Below are positions 49,824 to 51,737 of a stretch of DNA of 51,737 nt, piece by piece. Source of the stretch: Hadarchaeum sp964343275 (GTDB taxonomy: Archaea; Hadarchaeota; Hadarchaeia; Hadarchaeales; Hadarchaeaceae); the NCBI GenBank assembly GCA_964343275.1, contig CAYFIY010000005.1, positions 1-51,737 of the forward strand. The letters are read 5' to 3'. The first letter of the stretch is position 1. Every line of letters starts with the position of its first letter. The position numbers and the translations under genes are program-made. A model generated the notes under the pieces. That model did no database searches and was not told the DNA's origin. It saw only the letters and a program-made list of their open reading frames with translations.

Positions 49824-49908
49824 TGCGGGGGAGGGGATTCGAACCCCCGAACCCCTAAGAGACCAGATCTTGAGTCTGGCGCCGTAGACCAGGCTTGGCT
49901 ACCCCCGC
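49824..49908 (-). tRNA. tRNA-Leu (anticodon CAA)
   Basis: An 85-nt class II tRNA on the minus strand. The acceptor stem GCGGGGG pairs with CCCCCGC, the D-arm is GCC/GGC, and the anticodon stem CCAGA/TCTGG encloses the loop CTCAAGA. The anticodon CAA decodes UUG. A long variable arm follows (TCTCTTAGGGGTTC), and the T arm has GGTTCGAATCC. The discriminator is A, as expected for leucine. CCA is not encoded. The gene lies between ybjQ and the peptidase gene, with an atatttaatta box upstream on its strand (about 49931-49941). Confidence 0.95.
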
Positions 49909-49951
49909 GAGTTAGGTTTTTGTTAGTAGCTAATTAAATATGCAGGAGCGC

Positions 49952-51118
49952 ATGGTTGAATTCGAGTCACGTCTCGCGTTTGAGTACGTAGATAAACTGG
50001 TCTACGAAATAGGCCCGCGCTTGGCCGGAACGAGTGCTGACGCGATGGCAGCTGATTACATCCGTGAGCAATTCAAGAGCTTTGGACTGAAGGTAAAGTC
50101 CCACGAGTTCAAGTTCGTAAATCGTTCTACAAGGTCTAAGGTCACCTCTTTCTTGTTAGGAATCGCTTTCGCGGCATCGTTACTCTTGGCCCCTATGCTC
50201 TCACTATTAGTCTGGTTGGCGGCTATCGTTCTATGGCGCTCGCTGAAAAGGCTGATGCCCAAATATCAGAGCCAAAATGTAATTGCCACCAAGAAGGTCG
50301 AAGCTCCGAAAAAAATAATTGCGGTCACAGCCCACTACGATTCTGCGCAGTGCTGGGTAAGCTATAAACTGCTGGTTTTCCTCAAGTTAACATTTTTACC
50401 GCTTATTGCGCTGATTCTAGCCGTATTGGTCCTCAGGGTTCTGGGTTTGGTTCCAGTTTGGCCCATCGTCTGGGTCTTGCTGGCGGCCGTCTTCATTCCA
50501 ATTTGTGTGGTAATGTTTGTCTCGACCAGTGGTAGGCTAGTATCTCCCGGGGCTGAGGACAATGCTTCTGGAACTGCGGTCATGCTTGAGCTGGCCCGCG
50601 TGATTGGTGAAGAATCCCCTGAAGATACTGAGGTCAGTTTCATCGCGTTCGGCGCCGAGGAACAGGGCCTGGTTGGGGCGAGCAAGCTTGCCAAGGATAA
50701 GCTGTTGGCTAGCGAGACCCTCGTCCTGAATTTGGACATGGTGGGGGCCGGGTCACAGGCTTACATCATAGAGGGCAACGGTATCCTGAGGCGCAGGAGG
50801 ACGTCCTCCAGAATTAACAAGGCGCTCAAAGCATCGATTCAGCGAGTCGGGCTAAGTCCTAAGTTTTGGTGGGTCGCCTTTGCAGGTCACGACCACATCC
50901 CATTGGTAAAGGCTGGGCTTCAGGCGACCACCTTCTCCTTCGATATTCCCAGCGTTGACGAGCTGGACTGCAGGATCGCAAAACTGTTCAAGATTCCCAA
51001 TGCCCGAACTAGGGGCTATACCCACATCCACGCCATCGAGGACACTCCGGAGCACATCAAACTCGAGACGATAGAGAAGGCGGGGGCAATCGCGCTGGAC
51101 TTTATAAAAACAACTTAA
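49952..51118 (+). CDS. M28-family zinc aminopeptidase with embedded membrane helices
   Basis: About 388 residues. The two-zinc M28 site is visible: TAHYDSAQ, the SPGAEDNASGTA aspartate, FGAEEQGLVG (catalytic/ligand Glu pair), NLDMVGAG, and a late HIHAIEDTPEHI. Hydrophobic segments appear after the first 65 residues (FLLGIAFAASLLLAPMLSLL) and near 150-200. These lie between the two halves of the peptidase motif set and make it a membrane protein with a cytoplasmic or extracellular peptidase domain. ATG 49952 is preferred, with AGGAG at 49944-49948; ATG 49940 is upstream of that site. The substrate is unknown. Confidence 0.88.
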   Translation: MVEFESRLAFEYVDKLVYEIGPRLAGTSADAMAADYIREQFKSFGLKVKSHEFKFVNRSTRSKVTSFLLGIAFAASLLLAPMLSLLVWLAAIVLWRSLKRLMPKYQSQNVIATKKVEAPKKIIAVTAHYDSAQCWVSYKLLVFLKLTFLPLIALILAVLVLRVLGLVPVWPIVWVLLAAVFIPICVVMFVSTSGRLVSPGAEDNASGTAVMLELARVIGEESPEDTEVSFIAFGAEEQGLVGASKLAKDKLLASETLVLNLDMVGAGSQAYIIEGNGILRRRRTSSRINKALKASIQRVGLSPKFWWVAFAGHDHIPLVKAGLQATTFSFDIPSVDELDCRIAKLFKIPNARTRGYTHIHAIEDTPEHIKLETIEKAGAIALDFIKTT

Positions 51119-51150
51119 ACTTACCCGCTTAGTATAGTGTCAGTGGCTGG

Positions 51151-51642
51151 ATGAGAATAGGGTTGATGTCTGATACTCACGATAGGATCGAGTCAGTTGT
51201 CTGTGCAATAGAACTTTTCAATGAAGTTGGGGTGAAACACGTTTTGCACGCGGGCGATATGGTGTCGGCTTTCGTCGTGCCCAAGTTCGCTAATCTGAAG
51301 GCTAAGCTTTACTATGTGTGGGGAAACAACGACGGCGACAAGGAGCTGATAACCGCCATGTTTGGGAGACTGGGGTTGAAGCCGCTGGGGAACTTCGCTT
51401 CCCTTCATCTGGGCGGTCGCAAAATAGCACTGCTTCACGGGACCCACGAAGAAATCGTGCAATCGCTATTGAGGTCCGGTTCATTTGACGTCGTGGTTAG
51501 GGGTCATAACCATAAATCCGGAGTCGTCAGGGGTAGAACGCTCTGCATAAATCCTGGAGAGGTCTGTGGATATTTGACCGATAGACAGACCGTTGCGACG
51601 CTGGACCTCACCAAACTACGGGTCGAAATCATGGAGTTGTAA
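51151..51642 (+). CDS. YfcE/MJ0936-type phosphodiesterase
   Basis: A 163-residue calcineurin-like phosphoesterase of the archaeal MJ0936 / YfcE group. Motifs are MRIGLMSDTHDR (metal), LHAGDMVSAF, VWGNNDGD, ALLHGTHEE and VVRGHNHKSG. It is shorter than the paralogue at 29835 and closer to the minimal YfcE. The family acts as Mn-dependent phosphodiesterase in vitro. ATG 51151. The gap to the upstream peptidase gene is 32 bp, so co-transcription is possible. Confidence 0.92.
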   Translation: MRIGLMSDTHDRIESVVCAIELFNEVGVKHVLHAGDMVSAFVVPKFANLKAKLYYVWGNNDGDKELITAMFGRLGLKPLGNFASLHLGGRKIALLHGTHEEIVQSLLRSGSFDVVVRGHNHKSGVVRGRTLCINPGEVCGYLTDRQTVATLDLTKLRVEIMEL

Positions 51643-51707
51643 TTCGGCTCGCGGTGGATTTAAGATTCGATAGCAAAATATACAATAATACTCGTGTATT
51701 TAGGTGG

Positions 51708-51737
51708 ATGGCTGAAGCAAATGAAACATTGGCACAG
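51708..51737 (+). CDS. Start of a further gene (partial, cut by window edge)
   Basis: ATG 51708 reads MAEANETLAQ and runs to the window end. GGTGG (51703-51707) touches the ATG, and an AT-rich box aaaatatacaataata lies about 30 bases upstream. Ten codons are too few to identify a family. A different frame from GTG 51694 also stays open. Confidence 0.35.
   Translation, partial: MAEANETLAQ

Noticed and set aside
1..51737. CRISPR arrays, prophage or complete insertion sequences
   Set aside because: No regularly spaced repeats, integrase or transposase genes were found; the only mobile signature is the MITE-like element.

Overview
This window is archaeal. It carries a histone, ribosomal proteins S24e and S27ae, aIF2-beta, an Lhr helicase, the KEOPS subunit Cgi121, a GTP-dependent dephospho-CoA kinase, a GHMP-type shikimate kinase and archaeal TATA-like promoters. 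A complete eukaryote-type DNA topoisomerase IB with all five catalytic residues points to the Thaumarchaeota / Caldarchaeum / Bathyarchaeia part of the TACK group. Together with an MtmB/MtmC corrinoid methyltransferase pair and Fe-S and flavin enzymes, an anaerobic Bathyarchaeia-like organism is my best guess. That is inference; no marker phylogeny was run.

Layout. (1) 0-6 kb: the N-terminus of a xanthine-dehydrogenase-type molybdenum hydroxylase runs off the left edge, divergent from a corrinoid protein and an MtmB-family methyltransferase that has Ser where MtmB has pyrrolysine. A MITE-like element, a BMP-family substrate-binding protein and two ABC permeases follow. The permease pair lies between two perfect 241-bp direct repeats, and no ATPase subunit is present. 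(2) 6-14 kb: housekeeping genes, namely threonine synthase, Lhr, dephospho-CoA kinase, and S24e and S27ae, which share a 72-bp-repeat-encoded tail that also causes an assembly gap. (3) 14-23 kb and 33-36 kb: molybdenum cofactor genes moaC-moaB-moeA, tfx, a MOT1-type molybdate transporter, a molybdopterin-binding protein, mocA, xdhC, and then a second moeA with an Fe-S-fused mobB and moaA. (4) 23-30 kb: a PreA/DHOD-like ferredoxin protein, an SsnA-like amidohydrolase, a histone, a hydantoinase/allantoinase-like cyclic amidohydrolase and a degenerate ADP-forming acyl-CoA synthetase pair. (5) 30-47 kb: glutamine synthetase, an aromatic pathway operon (aroC, shikimate kinase, chorismate mutase fused to a COG2150-type ACT regulator), translation genes, a split MgtE transporter with a PhoU/TrkA_C protein, and a DUF438/hemerythrin/PAS protein. 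(6) 47-51.7 kb: a broken GYD-domain gene, a flavoprotein, an HD protein, a small frameshifted membrane protein with YbjQ, tRNA-Leu(CAA), an M28 peptidase and a phosphoesterase.

How the genes may work together. The molybdenum hydroxylase, molybdate uptake, Moco synthesis, MocA/XdhC maturation factors, two amidohydrolases and a PreA-like Fe-S protein resemble the gene content of bacterial anaerobic purine/pyrimidine catabolic islands (E. coli hyuA-ygfJ-ygfK-ssnA-xdhD). The BMP-type transporter is of a family that often imports nucleosides. I infer an archaeal N-heterocycle catabolic island, possibly coupled to a non-pyrrolysine N-methyl transfer system. Substrates cannot be read from the sequence.

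Family comparisons and alignments to reference proteins were made from memory, not by search.
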